Of a DNA stretch of 64,000 nucleotides, positions 26,787 through 36,081 are shown piece after piece. The position numbers and the translations under genes were made by a program. Positions within the stretch are counted from its first letter, which is position 1, and each line of letters begins with the position of its first letter. This stretch comes from Dyadobacter sp. 3J3. Lineage in GTDB: Bacteria; Bacteroidota; Bacteroidia; Cytophagales; Spirosomataceae. Where the stretch lies: contig NZ_VTOL01000003.1 of the NCBI RefSeq assembly GCF_009801115.1, positions 62,001 to 126,000 on the forward strand, given 5' to 3'. The notes under the pieces are model-generated. The model saw nothing but the letters and a program-made list of their open reading frames with translations. It was not told the origin of the DNA and searched no databases.

Positions 26787-27320
26787 ATGGTCACAAAATT
26801 AGGCTACAACACAACTATTTTCGAAGGAGCAAGGGCCATTATTCAATCTGATCATGTTGCAATTGATATGATCATGTGCATGCTAGGGCGGCTAATCTCA
26901 AACGGAACATACCGGGCAGTTTATGAACATGCGTTGGATCCAACCAAGGTTATAAAGATTGAATATGGCCACGTACAAAAGACAGACCATGATTGCACAA
27001 TGCAAAACAGCTACTGCAACATTCAGGAGTTTCTTATGTGGCGAGAGATAGAAGGATTGACGGGAAAACTCGAATGGGTTAAAAATTGGTTCGCTCTTAT
27101 TGACTGGATAAGTCCGGGTGGCCATATTATGTGCATGGCAAAAACTTCGGAAATGCCCGAGTTAAAAAGGCCTGACAAAATACCACGTTTTATGTGGGAT
27201 GTTAAACAGGATAATTTCGGATGGATTGGAGATAAGTTCGTTTGTCATGACTATGGTCATGTTCAAGCGTTTACTTCTTACAGTACAAAAATGATGACAC
27301 TAAAAGAAATTTGGGATTAA
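26787..27320 (+). CDS. Small kinase-like protein in the head gene cluster
   Basis: 177 aa. The key residues of the protein kinase fold appear in order: VIKIE (Lys57, like the beta-3 lysine), Glu81 or Glu87 as helix-C glutamate, WDVKQDN (Asp138, Lys140, Asn143, like the HRDxKxxN loop) and HDYG (Asp155, like DFG). A canonical kinase has about 250 residues, so the C-lobe is minimal. The position between portal and minor head genes suggests phosphorylation of virion proteins or an early host target, but that is inference. Confidence 0.6.
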   Translation: MVTKLGYNTTIFEGARAIIQSDHVAIDMIMCMLGRLISNGTYRAVYEHALDPTKVIKIEYGHVQKTDHDCTMQNSYCNIQEFLMWREIEGLTGKLEWVKNWFALIDWISPGGHIMCMAKTSEMPELKRPDKIPRFMWDVKQDNFGWIGDKFVCHDYGHVQAFTSYSTKMMTLKEIWD

Positions 27321-27326
27321 TAATTC

Positions 27327-27350
27327 AATTATGGCGAATTCGCCATAATT
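27327..27350. promoter_or_regulatory. Perfect 24-bp palindrome between kinase-like and minor head genes
   Basis: A 12+12 perfect palindrome centred on GGCGAATTCGCC. It can form an RNA hairpin with almost no loop or serve as a dimer binding site. No T-run follows. It is immediately followed by the CACACACT leader of the next gene. Confidence 0.65.
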
Positions 27351-27361
27351 AAACACACACT

Positions 27362-29083
27362 ATGTCAAAGCCTCGTAACTGGGAAGCTGACCATTTAAAT
27401 AACGTTGAAGCATTCGCACAAAAAGTAAGACTCCTTTACTTCAATGCGATCAAGGAAGCGGTGCGTATGGGCCTGTCGGTAAACTTTAATCCGGATAAGC
27501 CTTTTGCTTTCTCAGACTTTCCCGCTTTAAATGACCGGGTAAAAAATCTATTCGAATCTCTTTCCGGGAAGATGCTGGCGACGATAGATTCGGGCACTCA
27601 GCACGAATGGTTATTGTCTGCATCGAAAAACGATGATCTGGTGAATTCAATCATCAAATCTACCAAGTTCCCGAAGGAAACAATCGATCGCTACATGGAC
27701 CGGAATCTGGACGCCTTGAAGGCATTTCAGTCCAGAAAATCCGAAGGTTTAAATCTTTCCGACCGTGTGTGGAAACTAACTGATCAGTTCAAACAGGAAT
27801 TGGAGCTTGGTCTTGATGTCGGAATGGCAGAAGGAAAATCCGCAGCGGATCTTGCCCGGGATATTCAGTCCTACCTTAATGATCCGGATAAACTTTTTAG
27901 ACGGGTTAGAGATGCGCGAGGAGTCCTTCATCTTTCCAAGGCAGCAAAGGCCTATTCTCCCGGTCAAGGTGTTTACAGGAGCAGCTTCAAAAATGCAATG
28001 CGGGTCACCAGGTCCGAGATCAACATGGCCTACCGTACGTCTGATCATGAGCGCTGGCAAAATCTTGATTTCGTTGTCGGATTTGAAGTGCGCAGAAGTA
28101 ATAATCCGTTCCCATGTGTGGTTTGCGAAAGCCTGAAAGGCAGATATCCAAAAACTTTCAGGTTTAGGCAGTGGCATCCGCAATGCCGCTGTAATTGTGT
28201 TTCAATTCTGGCTACCAAGGAGGAAATTGATAACCTGACCGACATAATTTTGAACGGTGATGATACTTCCGGATTTAAATCAGTCAATGAGATTACACAA
28301 ATGCCGGAAGGATGGACAGAATGGATATCCGAAAACAAAGACCGGTTGCTTCGTGCCAAATCGCAGCCCTATTTCATAAAAGACAATTTTAAAAATGGAA
28401 CCGTAACAGGCGGTCTTAATTTTGCCATAGGCAAGAAACCGGTTGTGATCAAATTGGATCCAGTTGTTGCCGATCCAAAATATACGCCTTCTAGCATTGG
28501 TGAATATGAAAAGAAATACGATGTTAAGATCAACCGTGATATTTTCTCAAAATTAAAAAGCGATGTGCCGATGACAACGAGCAAAGCGAAAGGATCGCAT
28601 TACGATCCGGTTGCCAAAGCCGTCAATATTAAACCTGATAAACGCCTTGATCAAAGTAAATGGGAGCAAGAATCTATCATTTACCACGAATACGGTCATG
28701 CTGTGGACTGGGCAAATGGCATCAGGGACACTAAGGAAGTTAAAAACTTGATGACAAAATTCCGAAAGGATTTGCAGGCCAATCGGTCACAGGGATATAT
28801 GGACTTACAAAATAAATGGAAAGATGCCTATATAAATGCAGACAAAGCAGATCACGACACGATTGAAAAAATCGGAGCATTTGCAGATACTCTGATGTCG
28901 TTAAATCCTGGATACGGTTTTGGTCATACAAAAGCCTACTTTGCTCACACAGGTAAAAAAGAAGCAGAGTTTATCGCACATGCCTTTGAGAATAAATTTG
29001 CAGGCAATAGCGTTTTCAAGGAAATAGCGCCAGAGCTTTATGAAGCGATGATTAATCTGATTGACGAGTTCCTGGCTAAATAA
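27362..29083 (+). CDS. Minor head (SPP1 gp7/Mu F-like) protein fused to zinc metallopeptidase
   Basis: 573 aa. Residues 1-300 match phage head morphogenesis proteins: a helical N-terminus, then ARGVLHLSKA, VTRSEINMAYRTSDHERW and a cysteine/histidine cluster (CVVCESLKG, QWHPQCRCNC). Residues 400-573 contain a zincin site, YHEYGHAVDW (His442, Glu443, His446), and a candidate third ligand in KEAEFIAHAFENKF (Glu534 or Glu536). No separate prohead protease is seen, so this domain may process the procapsid or be injected with the DNA. Confidence 0.85.
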   Translation: MSKPRNWEADHLNNVEAFAQKVRLLYFNAIKEAVRMGLSVNFNPDKPFAFSDFPALNDRVKNLFESLSGKMLATIDSGTQHEWLLSASKNDDLVNSIIKSTKFPKETIDRYMDRNLDALKAFQSRKSEGLNLSDRVWKLTDQFKQELELGLDVGMAEGKSAADLARDIQSYLNDPDKLFRRVRDARGVLHLSKAAKAYSPGQGVYRSSFKNAMRVTRSEINMAYRTSDHERWQNLDFVVGFEVRRSNNPFPCVVCESLKGRYPKTFRFRQWHPQCRCNCVSILATKEEIDNLTDIILNGDDTSGFKSVNEITQMPEGWTEWISENKDRLLRAKSQPYFIKDNFKNGTVTGGLNFAIGKKPVVIKLDPVVADPKYTPSSIGEYEKKYDVKINRDIFSKLKSDVPMTTSKAKGSHYDPVAKAVNIKPDKRLDQSKWEQESIIYHEYGHAVDWANGIRDTKEVKNLMTKFRKDLQANRSQGYMDLQNKWKDAYINADKADHDTIEKIGAFADTLMSLNPGYGFGHTKAYFAHTGKKEAEFIAHAFENKFAGNSVFKEIAPELYEAMINLIDEFLAK

Positions 29084-29279
29084 ACTCAATCTCGGAGTGT
29101 TCTCCAACAATACCTTCTGGCAGTTCAACTAATCCTATTTTTTTGCCCTGACTTTCTGCCTCTTCCAGTTTTTTAAAGAATACTTCATCATCAGCCATTA
29201 CCATACGTGCAGTCCATAGGGTCTGTGCGTATTCATTTTTGAGGTCAGTATACTTGTCGAATAATTCTTGTCCAGTCAT
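29076..29279 (-). CDS. Small hypothetical protein
   Basis: 67 aa, acidic, beginning MTGQELFDKYTDLKNEYAQT, helical. It is convergent with and overlaps the minor head gene by 8 bp, so no terminator separates the two operons. No family recognised. Confidence 0.6.
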   Translation of the reverse strand: MTGQELFDKYTDLKNEYAQTLWTARMVMADDEVFFKKLEEAESQGKKIGLVELPEGIVGEHSEIEFI

Positions 29280-29285
29280 TTTAAT

Positions 29286-29771
29286 TTACAAAGATTCGTG
29301 ATAAGATTTGTCTGTTTGATCCATTCTTTTTCTGGCTGTTTCAACGGCATCTTCTTCATTTTCGCCAAAAAATGTTCCTTCCGCATATCCGAAACCCTTT
29401 TCATTTGGGAAATAAAAGACCGGTTCCTGAAAATTTATTGCTGTCCTTATTTCATGTACAATTCCTAGTTCATCAATATTCATCCAAAATAAGCCACCTG
29501 ACTTTAAAGCATCCTTCTCATATTCGTCTAATGTGATCTGACTCAATCCTGATTCAGGCAACTTTTTACACATCGCTGTGGCTGATTTGTAGTCAGAAAA
29601 ATAACCCAAGGTTGCATATTCGTTTTCTTCATTTGGTGATGACACCTCGTAAATGAATTGATATCCATTATCAAATTTCGATTTGAATGCAGCCATTGCA
29701 TTTTCAGGATCAATGCCTTTAAATACTTCCGAGGAGAAGAATTCTTTTAATTGATTTTCGTTTGGCATCAT
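29286..29771 (-). CDS. Hypothetical phage protein
   Basis: 161 aa, acidic and soluble, with a helix-rich N-terminus (NQLKEFFSSEVFKGIDPENA) and a beta-rich centre. It is 6 bp from the next gene and 2 bp from the previous one, in a compact leftward operon. No domain recognised. Confidence 0.65.
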   Translation of the reverse strand: MMPNENQLKEFFSSEVFKGIDPENAMAAFKSKFDNGYQFIYEVSSPNEENEYATLGYFSDYKSATAMCKKLPESGLSQITLDEYEKDALKSGGLFWMNIDELGIVHEIRTAINFQEPVFYFPNEKGFGYAEGTFFGENEEDAVETARKRMDQTDKSYHESL

Positions 29772-29773
29772 AA

Positions 29774-30112
29774 CTAATCATGTTTTAATGGTACCCCAAT
29801 TAAAATTTCCCTTGAACAATTGCCAGTCAAATAGTCGCAAGCTAATACGGCGATAGCCCTTCCCTGGATTGATTTCGCGCTGATCCTTCGATAATCCTTG
29901 ATGTCATCAACCAATATGTCAACCGCTTCTTCGTATCCTTCTCGGACAAAAGCGTTTATTGGCAGCATCATATCTGGCGATTCCAGTCTTTCATAAAGTA
30001 ATGCGATCGTTTCTTCTATTTGCTCTTCCGTTGGAGGCCCAGCTGGCTGCATGATCAGTGGCTGTATCGGAAACTCCTGTACTATCTCATTGTTAGTCAT
30101 TTGTATTGTCAA
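29774..30112 (-). CDS. Hypothetical phage protein
   Basis: 112 aa, helical, with a Pro-rich N-terminus (PIQPLIMQPAGPPTEEQ). It precedes the 29771 gene by 2 bp. It has its own 71-bp upstream gap with AT-rich sequence (TATATTTAC) that could hold a promoter. No family recognised. Confidence 0.6.
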   Translation of the reverse strand: MTIQMTNNEIVQEFPIQPLIMQPAGPPTEEQIEETIALLYERLESPDMMLPINAFVREGYEEAVDILVDDIKDYRRISAKSIQGRAIAVLACDYLTGNCSREILIGVPLKHD

Positions 30113-30183
30113 AATTTGAAGTGTAAATATACAAAATTGGGAAATGCATAATAAACTACCGCCAGATCAGAGGACAATTCTTT

Positions 30184-30609
30184 TTATGGAGATATCGTTA
30201 CGGTTTTAGAATAATCTTTGGCAGATAAGTCATATTTCCGTTCTAAATTTTTAGCATAATTATCGTACTGTTGATAGGTTTTAAATTTACCCGTAAAATC
30301 TCTGGCCTCTTTTAAAGTTTTGGATAGAAAAGGATTTAAAACAGGTCTATCCCCCAATACAAAATATTCCACAGCTTCGTCATAAGTATAAAACCCATCT
30401 TTGGAAACCAGTACTACTAAATATCCTTCTGAGCCTCCATGTGGCAATATTTTAAACTGAAATTTTTCTTGCGGACCATGTAAAATACCTGCTTCTAAAA
30501 GATGCTTCTTTGTCCAGTTAAAACGAACCACTCCATACCAAACATCTAATCCATCTACAATAAGAAAAGATGTAAAAAAGATAATTAAAATAAAAGCTAA
30601 AATTTTCAT
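30184..30609 (-). CDS. Membrane-anchored or exported hypothetical protein
   Basis: 141 aa with a hydrophobic N-terminus (ILAFILIIFFTSFLIVDG), either an uncleaved anchor or a signal peptide, followed by a Lys/Tyr-rich soluble domain. It overlaps the methyltransferase gene by ATGT-type coupling (4 bp). Function unknown. Confidence 0.62.
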   Translation of the reverse strand: MKILAFILIIFFTSFLIVDGLDVWYGVVRFNWTKKHLLEAGILHGPQEKFQFKILPHGGSEGYLVVLVSKDGFYTYDEAVEYFVLGDRPVLNPFLSKTLKEARDFTGKFKTYQQYDNYAKNLERKYDLSAKDYSKTVTISP

Positions 30610-32129
30610 GTTGATTGTTTTTTAGATTGTTTTTTCCAAGTTGATTCCGGTAATGGATTCCCTTTCGCTTTTCCATACGCCTGATTTAAACGTGCCCAGT
30701 CGTTTTCATCCCTGAATTCGAAGTGTCCCGTCCCTTTTTTAAAGACTTTAAACCTAAAAAAGCCCCATTCGTACCAGGTGTTTGGTTGAAACCTATTTTC
30801 ATGCTTGATTATAAATGTGCCCAGAAAGTTTACTTTTGGCGTTCCATCTGGATTTAGATGCTTATAGGTTTTGATAAGATCACCCGCTTCGTCTCTTTCG
30901 CAAGGGGCATATTTAATTTGCTCTACCTTATCAAAGTCCTTGCCCGTAAGAAAGCAAAGTGCTTTGGTTAAATCCATGATATAACCAAAATTAGATTGAT
31001 AGTCCTTTATTTGGAGTCCCTCGCGGTCGTATCCCATTTCCGCAATCCATCCAGTAATAAATTTACGATTTAACATGTGGCCTGAATTTGTTTTCCAGCC
31101 TTCTACCTTAAAACGGTTCTCATGCGTATGCATCGTAAACCTATCAACTGCTTCAATGATTGCTTTCTGCATATTATTATCAGAAGTTCCGACAATAATT
31201 TCCACCATTCTAAATATGTTCTTCATGGTGAAAGGATAATTAAAGCGACTTTCTACAAACTTGTTAACATCAGCCAATACTCCCTTGGTCATGTATTTTT
31301 CAAGGTTGAATTTCTTAAAAACATTTTTCCAGCATTGTTTTTGGAGCTGTCTGGCAAAAGTGTTTTTATCTCTAATCTCGCCGTCCCGAACGTCGTCATT
31401 GCCAGACATTTTAAAATTAAAACCGCCATATTGACCAAAATCCATTTGTTTGCAAATTTGATTCAACTCTGCACCTATGTCAGAGAACTTATCAAAGCAC
31501 CTTAATGCACCCGAGTAATTATTTACAAGTGCCTGTATCTCGTTATATTTAATCAATCCATCGGACTGATTAAGCTCTGGCATATCGAAATAAAAACCAT
31601 CAAAATCAGGATTTGTCGCGGTCATTGGTTTGAATAGGTGAATGATTGCAACTTCTACATCCGTTGTTTTTTCAGCCTCTGTATACATCGAACCTTTGTT
31701 CTCGGCAGATCCATAATTTTTAATCAACATCGAAAGCTCGGATCGATAAGTTGAGTACGGGTTGTGGATTGTTTTATAGTTACACTGAGCAATAATTTCA
31801 CAGCCTTCCGGTGCGATTTTCCATGCATGTAAAATATGTTTATCTGCGTTCGAAAACGGCGGGTTCATTAAGATCATTTGAACATGGCTAATTTGTTCAT
31901 TAGATGTTTGAAACCAATCTGAGCCTATAACACTGTGCTTTACACCTGCCAATGTTCTAAGCTGTGGATGTTTTTCTATTGCCAGTGTGTTAGATGCTCC
32001 GGCATCGGCGGCATAGTTAAGTAAGTCTCCTTTACCTGCCGAAGGATCGAGAACTACTTTGCCGTAGCAGTCGGCATTCATCGCTTCCCATGCTGCTTTA
32101 TTCGTGGGGTAGAATTCAGAATCGAACAT
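30606..32129 (-). CDS. DNA adenine methyltransferase-like protein (DUF4942)
   Basis: 507 aa from the ATG at 32129 (MFDSEFYPTNKAAWEAM); an in-frame start at 32177 adds 16 hydrophobic residues and is less likely. SAM-binding motif I is DPSAGKGDLL. The catalytic motif NPPF lies in ILMNPPFSNADKHILHAW. The C-terminal half matches the DUF4942 region that accompanies phage and plasmid N6-adenine methylases. Probable role: modify phage DNA against restriction. It is preceded by operator copy C and a TACATTTG box. Confidence 0.8.
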   Translation of the reverse strand: MFDSEFYPTNKAAWEAMNADCYGKVVLDPSAGKGDLLNYAADAGASNTLAIEKHPQLRTLAGVKHSVIGSDWFQTSNEQISHVQMILMNPPFSNADKHILHAWKIAPEGCEIIAQCNYKTIHNPYSTYRSELSMLIKNYGSAENKGSMYTEAEKTTDVEVAIIHLFKPMTATNPDFDGFYFDMPELNQSDGLIKYNEIQALVNNYSGALRCFDKFSDIGAELNQICKQMDFGQYGGFNFKMSGNDDVRDGEIRDKNTFARQLQKQCWKNVFKKFNLEKYMTKGVLADVNKFVESRFNYPFTMKNIFRMVEIIVGTSDNNMQKAIIEAVDRFTMHTHENRFKVEGWKTNSGHMLNRKFITGWIAEMGYDREGLQIKDYQSNFGYIMDLTKALCFLTGKDFDKVEQIKYAPCERDEAGDLIKTYKHLNPDGTPKVNFLGTFIIKHENRFQPNTWYEWGFFRFKVFKKGTGHFEFRDENDWARLNQAYGKAKGNPLPESTWKKQSKKQST

Positions 32130-32163
32130 GACATTAAAAATCAAAAAGCCCGAAAAGAAAAGA

Positions 32164-32251
32164 GTCTGGCCACTCAAATCGATTCAGGCTTTAATGAATA
32201 TAGTTTAAAACATTTCAAACAGCAGCTGGCCAGAGCGGACATTTGAAATGT
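32164..32251. repeat. Two nested inverted repeats in the methyltransferase/umuD gap
   Basis: TCTGGCCA at 32164-32171 pairs with TGGCCAGA at 32226-32233, and ACATTTCAAA at 32210-32219 pairs with TTTGAAATGT at 32242-32251. The arms interleave, so only one hairpin can form at a time, as in an attenuator or a dimer-operator region. They lie in the 5' leader of the leftward methyltransferase transcript. Confidence 0.5.
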
Positions 32252-32256
32252 GCCAA

Positions 32257-32264
32257 CAAATGTA
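32257..32264 (-). promoter_or_regulatory. Bacteroidetes -7 box TACATTTG for methyltransferase operon
   Basis: Exact TAnnTTTG on the minus strand, 12 bp beyond operator copy C and 128 bp before the ATG at 32129. The spacing to the palindrome matches that at 45976. Confidence 0.65.
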
Positions 32265-32276
32265 AGAATTTATTAT

Positions 32277-32295
32277 ATACTTATATTATAAGTAT
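32277..32295. promoter_or_regulatory. 19-bp phage operator palindrome, copy C
   Basis: ATACTTATATTATAAGTAT, the only perfect 9+1+9 copy. It occupies the place of the -33 element of the leftward promoter and lies 140 bp upstream of umuD on the other side. Confidence 0.78.
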
Positions 32296-32434
32296 ATAAT
32301 AATAAGCAATAAATATGGAAATATTATTTTTAAACTAACCGAATTGGATTTCTTCCATATAATTGGAAATAATCCATTTTTTCATTGACAATATGGCTTT
32401 CTTTGATTGATCTTTGCTAAAAACTTCATCAACT

Positions 32435-32875
32435 ATGGAAATCCCGGAGCTGTCAGAAAAACTTGAATTATTCCCTTTTACAAGTGATCACGCTATAATT
32501 CTTCCCGTTGTGGCTGGTATTAGCGCGGGATTTCCCTCTCCGGCCGCCGACTTCATTGACGTGGCCATTGATCTAAGTAAAGAAATAGTGAAAAATCCTT
32601 CATCCACATTTCTGGGGCGCGTTAAAGGCGACTCCATGCAAGATATCGGAATAGATGACGGCGATATTATTGTGGTGGACAAAAGCCTGCCCTATAAGGA
32701 CAATTGCATTGCGGTATGTTTCATCGATCAGGAATTTACAGTCAAGCGCATACTTATCGATAAAGATATTTGCTGGCTTATTGCAGAAAATGGCAAATAC
32801 CCGCCCATCCAGGTTACTTCTGAAAGCGAATTTATCATTTGGGGCGTAGTTACCAGCGTAATTAAATTCTTCTGA
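32435..32875 (+). CDS. umuD: UmuD-like translesion polymerase subunit (S24 peptidase)
   Basis: 146 aa from the ATG at 32435; a TTG at 32414 is in frame but overlaps a promoter-like TGATCTTTG. The autocleavage site is Ala31-Gly32 in SAGFPSPA. The Ser-Lys dyad is Ser67 (GDSM) and Lys104 (TVKRI), 37 residues apart as in E. coli UmuD. Cleavage after RecA activation yields UmuD', which joins UmuC to form Pol V. It is followed 1 bp later by umuC. Confidence 0.93.
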   Translation: MEIPELSEKLELFPFTSDHAIILPVVAGISAGFPSPAADFIDVAIDLSKEIVKNPSSTFLGRVKGDSMQDIGIDDGDIIVVDKSLPYKDNCIAVCFIDQEFTVKRILIDKDICWLIAENGKYPPIQVTSESEFIIWGVVTSVIKFF

Positions 32876-32876
32876 T

Positions 32877-34139
32877 ATGTTCGCACTGGTTGATTGCAAT
32901 AATTTCTATGCTTCATGCGAACGTGTGTTCCGTCCGGAACTCAACGGCGTTCCGATCGTGGTTCTATCAAATAACGACGGTTGTGTTATAGCCAGGTCCA
33001 ATGAAGCAAAAACACTTGGAATAAAGATGGGAGCTCCAGCCTTCGAGTACGAAAAGGATTTTGAGAAAAATGGCGTAAAGGTTTTTTCAAGTAACTACGC
33101 ACTTTACGGAGATATGAGTAGCCGGGTAATGAACATCCTTTCTACATTCTCTCCGGAGGTTGAAGTTTACAGTATCGATGAAGCCTTTATTCAATTTGAT
33201 GGATTTGAACTCTTTGATCTTCAAAAAATCGGCGAAGAAATGCGCAGCGTGGTAACAAAATCAACAGGTATTCCAATATCTGTCGGAATTGCCCCCACAA
33301 AAGCGTTAGCGAAGGTCGCCAATAAGATTGCAAAGAAATTTCAACATACCACGGCCGGGGTTTATGTAATAAAAAGCGAAACCCAAATTCAAAGGGCAAT
33401 CCAATGGACAAAAGTTGAAGATGTCTGGGGAATCGGTCGGCAACATGCAAAGAGACTGAATGCACTAGGCGTTTTTACAGCACTTGATTTCACCCGTATG
33501 AATCAGGGATGGGTGCAAAATAATATGTCAATCGTTGGGCTCAGGCTTCAACATGAACTGGCCGGTAGGCGCCGCCTTGAACTTGAAGAAGAAAAGAAAA
33601 AACAGAACATAGCGACAACCCGAAGCTTTGACCAGAATTATACTGAATTCTCTGACATCCACGAGCGTGTTGTAACTTTTGCAACTATATGTGCTCAGAA
33701 ACTCCGCAAGCAGGACTCTTGCTGTAATGCATTGATGATTTTCGTTCATACCAATGCATTCAGGCCCGATCAGCCACAGTATGCGAGAAATGTGGTCCTT
33801 CAACTACCCTATCCTACCAATTCGAGTATTGAATTAGCGAGGTTCGCGGCTGATGGTTTGAAAAAAATTTTTAAATTGGGCTTCGCTTATAAAAAAGCTG
33901 GCGTAATCGCGTTGGAAATTACACCGGCAAACTATGGACAACGGAGCATATTTGAGAATTCTGATCCCAGACATGGCCCGCTTTTTGCTGTTGTCGATAA
34001 GTTAAATAAGTCACTGGGAAATCAGAAAATAAAACTTGCGGCTCAGGATCTTGGACGTACATGGAAGATGAAACAGGAGAGACTATCACCACGCTATACA
34101 ACTAAACTGGATGAAATTATAATTATACACGCAAAATAG
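32877..34139 (+). CDS. umuC: UmuC-like Y-family DNA polymerase V catalytic subunit
   Basis: 420 aa, like E. coli UmuC. Palm residues appear in [18 protein letters not shown] and [13 protein letters not shown] (SIDE motif), and the helix-hairpin-helix region is [19 protein letters not shown]. The C-terminal DUF4113-like part (RGPLFA-type [19 protein letters not shown]) is intact. Performs error-prone bypass synthesis, here phage- or prophage-encoded. It has 1-bp spacing to both neighbours. Confidence 0.95.
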   Translation: MFALVDCNNFYASCERVFRPELNGVPIVVLSNNDGCVIARSNEAKTLGIKMGAPAFEYEKDFEKNGVKVFSSNYALYGDMSSRVMNILSTFSPEVEVYSIDEAFIQFDGFELFDLQKIGEEMRSVVTKSTGIPISVGIAPTKALAKVANKIAKKFQHTTAGVYVIKSETQIQRAIQWTKVEDVWGIGRQHAKRLNALGVFTALDFTRMNQGWVQNNMSIVGLRLQHELAGRRRLELEEEKKKQNIATTRSFDQNYTEFSDIHERVVTFATICAQKLRKQDSCCNALMIFVHTNAFRPDQPQYARNVVLQLPYPTNSSIELARFAADGLKKIFKLGFAYKKAGVIALEITPANYGQRSIFENSDPRHGPLFAVVDKLNKSLGNQKIKLAAQDLGRTWKMKQERLSPRYTTKLDEIIIIHAK

Positions 34140-34140
34140 T

Positions 34141-34821
34141 ATGTGTTATCATACCAAACTTACAGCAGACGCGATGTCAGTCGCAAAGGCTCTGAAAGCA
34201 GAGTTCTTGGAGAAAGATATTTATACGCCATCCGTCGAAATAAATGGATTTCAATCTCCCGAATATCCTATTGTACGGTGGGATGAGCGGCCGATCATTC
34301 AGTTTTATGAATGGGGCCTGATCGCTGATTGGTTAACTTTTAAAGGGTTTGCAAAGAACAGCCCGGAAGTAAAGAAAGCTAGAAACCAATGTCTGAACGC
34401 GCGCCTTGAAGAATTGCCTGAAAAATCTTCCTTTAAGAATAAGATTTCCAACCGTTGCATTATACCAATGGATGGAATGTATGAATGGCAGTGGGAAATG
34501 CCTGGAAATCCAAAATCAAAGAAAACCAAATATATGGTAACCAAGCCTGACAATGGTATCTTCTGTTGTGCAGGGCTTTTTAATGAATGGAAGGATCCTA
34601 AAACAGGCGCAACGACTTACTGCTACACAATCTGCACAACTGAGGGCAATGAGCTAATGAAGAAAATTAAAAATGAGGGAGAACGGATGTTGGTCGTTCT
34701 TAATCCGGATGAGCACGAGCACTGGCTTAACCCACAAATACCGGAAATGGCATTTTTTGACCGGTCGTATATTGAACTAAAAGCCGTGTTGGCTGTACCA
34801 AAACAAATATCTCTATTTTAG
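34141..34821 (+). CDS. SRAP (YedK/HMCES) abasic-site-binding protein
   Basis: 226 aa. Cys2 is exposed after removal of Met1 (MCYHTK), as required for the thiazolidine crosslink to abasic sites. The catalytic MDGMYEWQ glutamate and the GERMLVVLNPDEHEHWL region are present. It starts 1 bp after umuC, so it is expected to be co-expressed after DNA damage and to shield abasic sites that Pol V would otherwise bypass mutagenically. Confidence 0.92.
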   Translation: MCYHTKLTADAMSVAKALKAEFLEKDIYTPSVEINGFQSPEYPIVRWDERPIIQFYEWGLIADWLTFKGFAKNSPEVKKARNQCLNARLEELPEKSSFKNKISNRCIIPMDGMYEWQWEMPGNPKSKKTKYMVTKPDNGIFCCAGLFNEWKDPKTGATTYCYTICTTEGNELMKKIKNEGERMLVVLNPDEHEHWLNPQIPEMAFFDRSYIELKAVLAVPKQISLF

Positions 34822-34849
34822 CTTATCTATTATATTATAATTTCTAATA

Positions 34850-35284
34850 ATGCATGGATTCATTAACCTTGACTCGGATACACTAATTCAATGCCTTGGG
34901 CGTGAAATCGAATACTATGAACTCTGGGATCCTGAACTGGGGGATTTTAAATGCGGCAGAAGCTTTATCCACGGCACCTATTTAGATGATAATGGATCCA
35001 TTAAAATATATGCTGATTTAATATGGGGAGATAGCCTAGACCAAATCAAAGAAGGTGATGGCGGATTTTGTTTTGCCAATGGATCATACATTTACCTTGC
35101 TCCGGCGCCATTTCAAATTTTCAGAATAACATGGCTAAATAATTCGGGTGTTCAAGAAAAGAAAATAATACCAGCTGAAACATACATGGATGTTGAGCTA
35201 ACTGCAAGATTGTTTACAACTGAACCATATCAAACTGTACGAATAAATTTAGACGGAACTGTTTACAATCCTATTTTACAATAA
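34850..35284 (+). CDS. Hypothetical protein of the damage-response cassette
   Basis: 144 aa, acidic, beta-rich (IQCLGREIEYYELWDPELGD, IKIYADLIWGDSL). It overlaps the glycosylase gene by 1 bp (TAATG). No family recognised. Its placement between SRAP and a base-excision glycosylase hints at DNA repair but nothing in the sequence shows a mechanism. Confidence 0.65.
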   Translation: MHGFINLDSDTLIQCLGREIEYYELWDPELGDFKCGRSFIHGTYLDDNGSIKIYADLIWGDSLDQIKEGDGGFCFANGSYIYLAPAPFQIFRITWLNNSGVQEKKIIPAETYMDVELTARLFTTEPYQTVRINLDGTVYNPILQ

Positions 35285-36066
35285 TGCCAGAGATACCAGA
35301 ACTGAATGTAATTGCTAAAACCCTTCAGGAATATTTTAAGGGAGAAAAAATCAATAAAATCGAATTTCCATGGACTAAAAAGCTCAATGTCCCGGAAGAT
35401 GAATTTCGCGAAGCCGTAAAAGGCGCAGTCCTCAAAAAGGTTGACAGAGATGGGAAAGAAATTCAATTTCATCTTGACAACGGGAATGTGATTGGAATCC
35501 ATTTGATGCTAACGGGCAAAATGTATTTGCTACCAACGGATGAAAAAATAAGCAATCCTATTTTTAACATTATGTTTAGCAATGGTGGTGGAATATGTGT
35601 TACTGATAACATGGGGCAGGCCAGGTCAATTTTGAATCCAGAATCAACAGGAATCCCCGACGTGTTGTCGAATCATTTTACTTTGTCTTATCTAGCATCC
35701 CTCTTATCAAATTCTAATTCAAAAATTAAACAAATTTTAACCGACCAGAATAAGATTAAAGGCTTAGGAAATGCATATGTTGATGAAATCTTGTGGAATG
35801 TAAAGATTTCACCGTTTTCAATCAGTAAAAGAGTTCCAGATGATAAAGTTAAGGAGTTGTTTGACGCAATTCCAGAAATTACAAATGCCGCTTCACAAGC
35901 GATAGAACAGAGACAGGATCCGGAAGATATATTTGCGATGAAAAATAAAGAACACCGCTTTGTACACAATTCGAAGCTCACCCATACAATGGATGGAGAA
36001 GAAATAATTATCGGTAAAATCGGACAGTCTAAAACTTATTATACCGAAAGTCAAATTCAATATTAA
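35284..36066 (+). CDS. Fpg/Nei-family (MutM-like) DNA glycosylase
   Basis: 260 aa. The N-terminus MPEIPELNV gives the catalytic Pro2 and Glu3 of the family. The helix-two-turn-helix is KIKQILTDQNKIKGLGNAYVDEILW, with the GxGNxYxDE signature. The usual C-terminal zinc finger lacks its cysteines and is replaced by a zincless version (EIIIGKIGQSKTYY). It excises oxidised bases. The context is umuDC and SRAP. Confidence 0.88.
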   Translation: MPEIPELNVIAKTLQEYFKGEKINKIEFPWTKKLNVPEDEFREAVKGAVLKKVDRDGKEIQFHLDNGNVIGIHLMLTGKMYLLPTDEKISNPIFNIMFSNGGGICVTDNMGQARSILNPESTGIPDVLSNHFTLSYLASLLSNSNSKIKQILTDQNKIKGLGNAYVDEILWNVKISPFSISKRVPDDKVKELFDAIPEITNAASQAIEQRQDPEDIFAMKNKEHRFVHNSKLTHTMDGEEIIIGKIGQSKTYYTESQIQY

Positions 36067-36081
36067 AACGAATACAAAATT

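Noticed and set aside
27776..28584. Frames antisense or out of frame to the minor head gene
   Set aside because: They come from its codon composition; the in-frame protein has clear domains.
32409..32416. GATCTTTG as the umuD -7 box
   Set aside because: It lacks the TA of the consensus and overlaps a possible TTG start; kept only as a weak possibility.
35284..36066. Glycosylase considered inactive for lack of zinc-finger cysteines
   Set aside because: Zincless-finger members of the family are active, and Pro2/Glu3 and the helix-two-turn-helix are intact.
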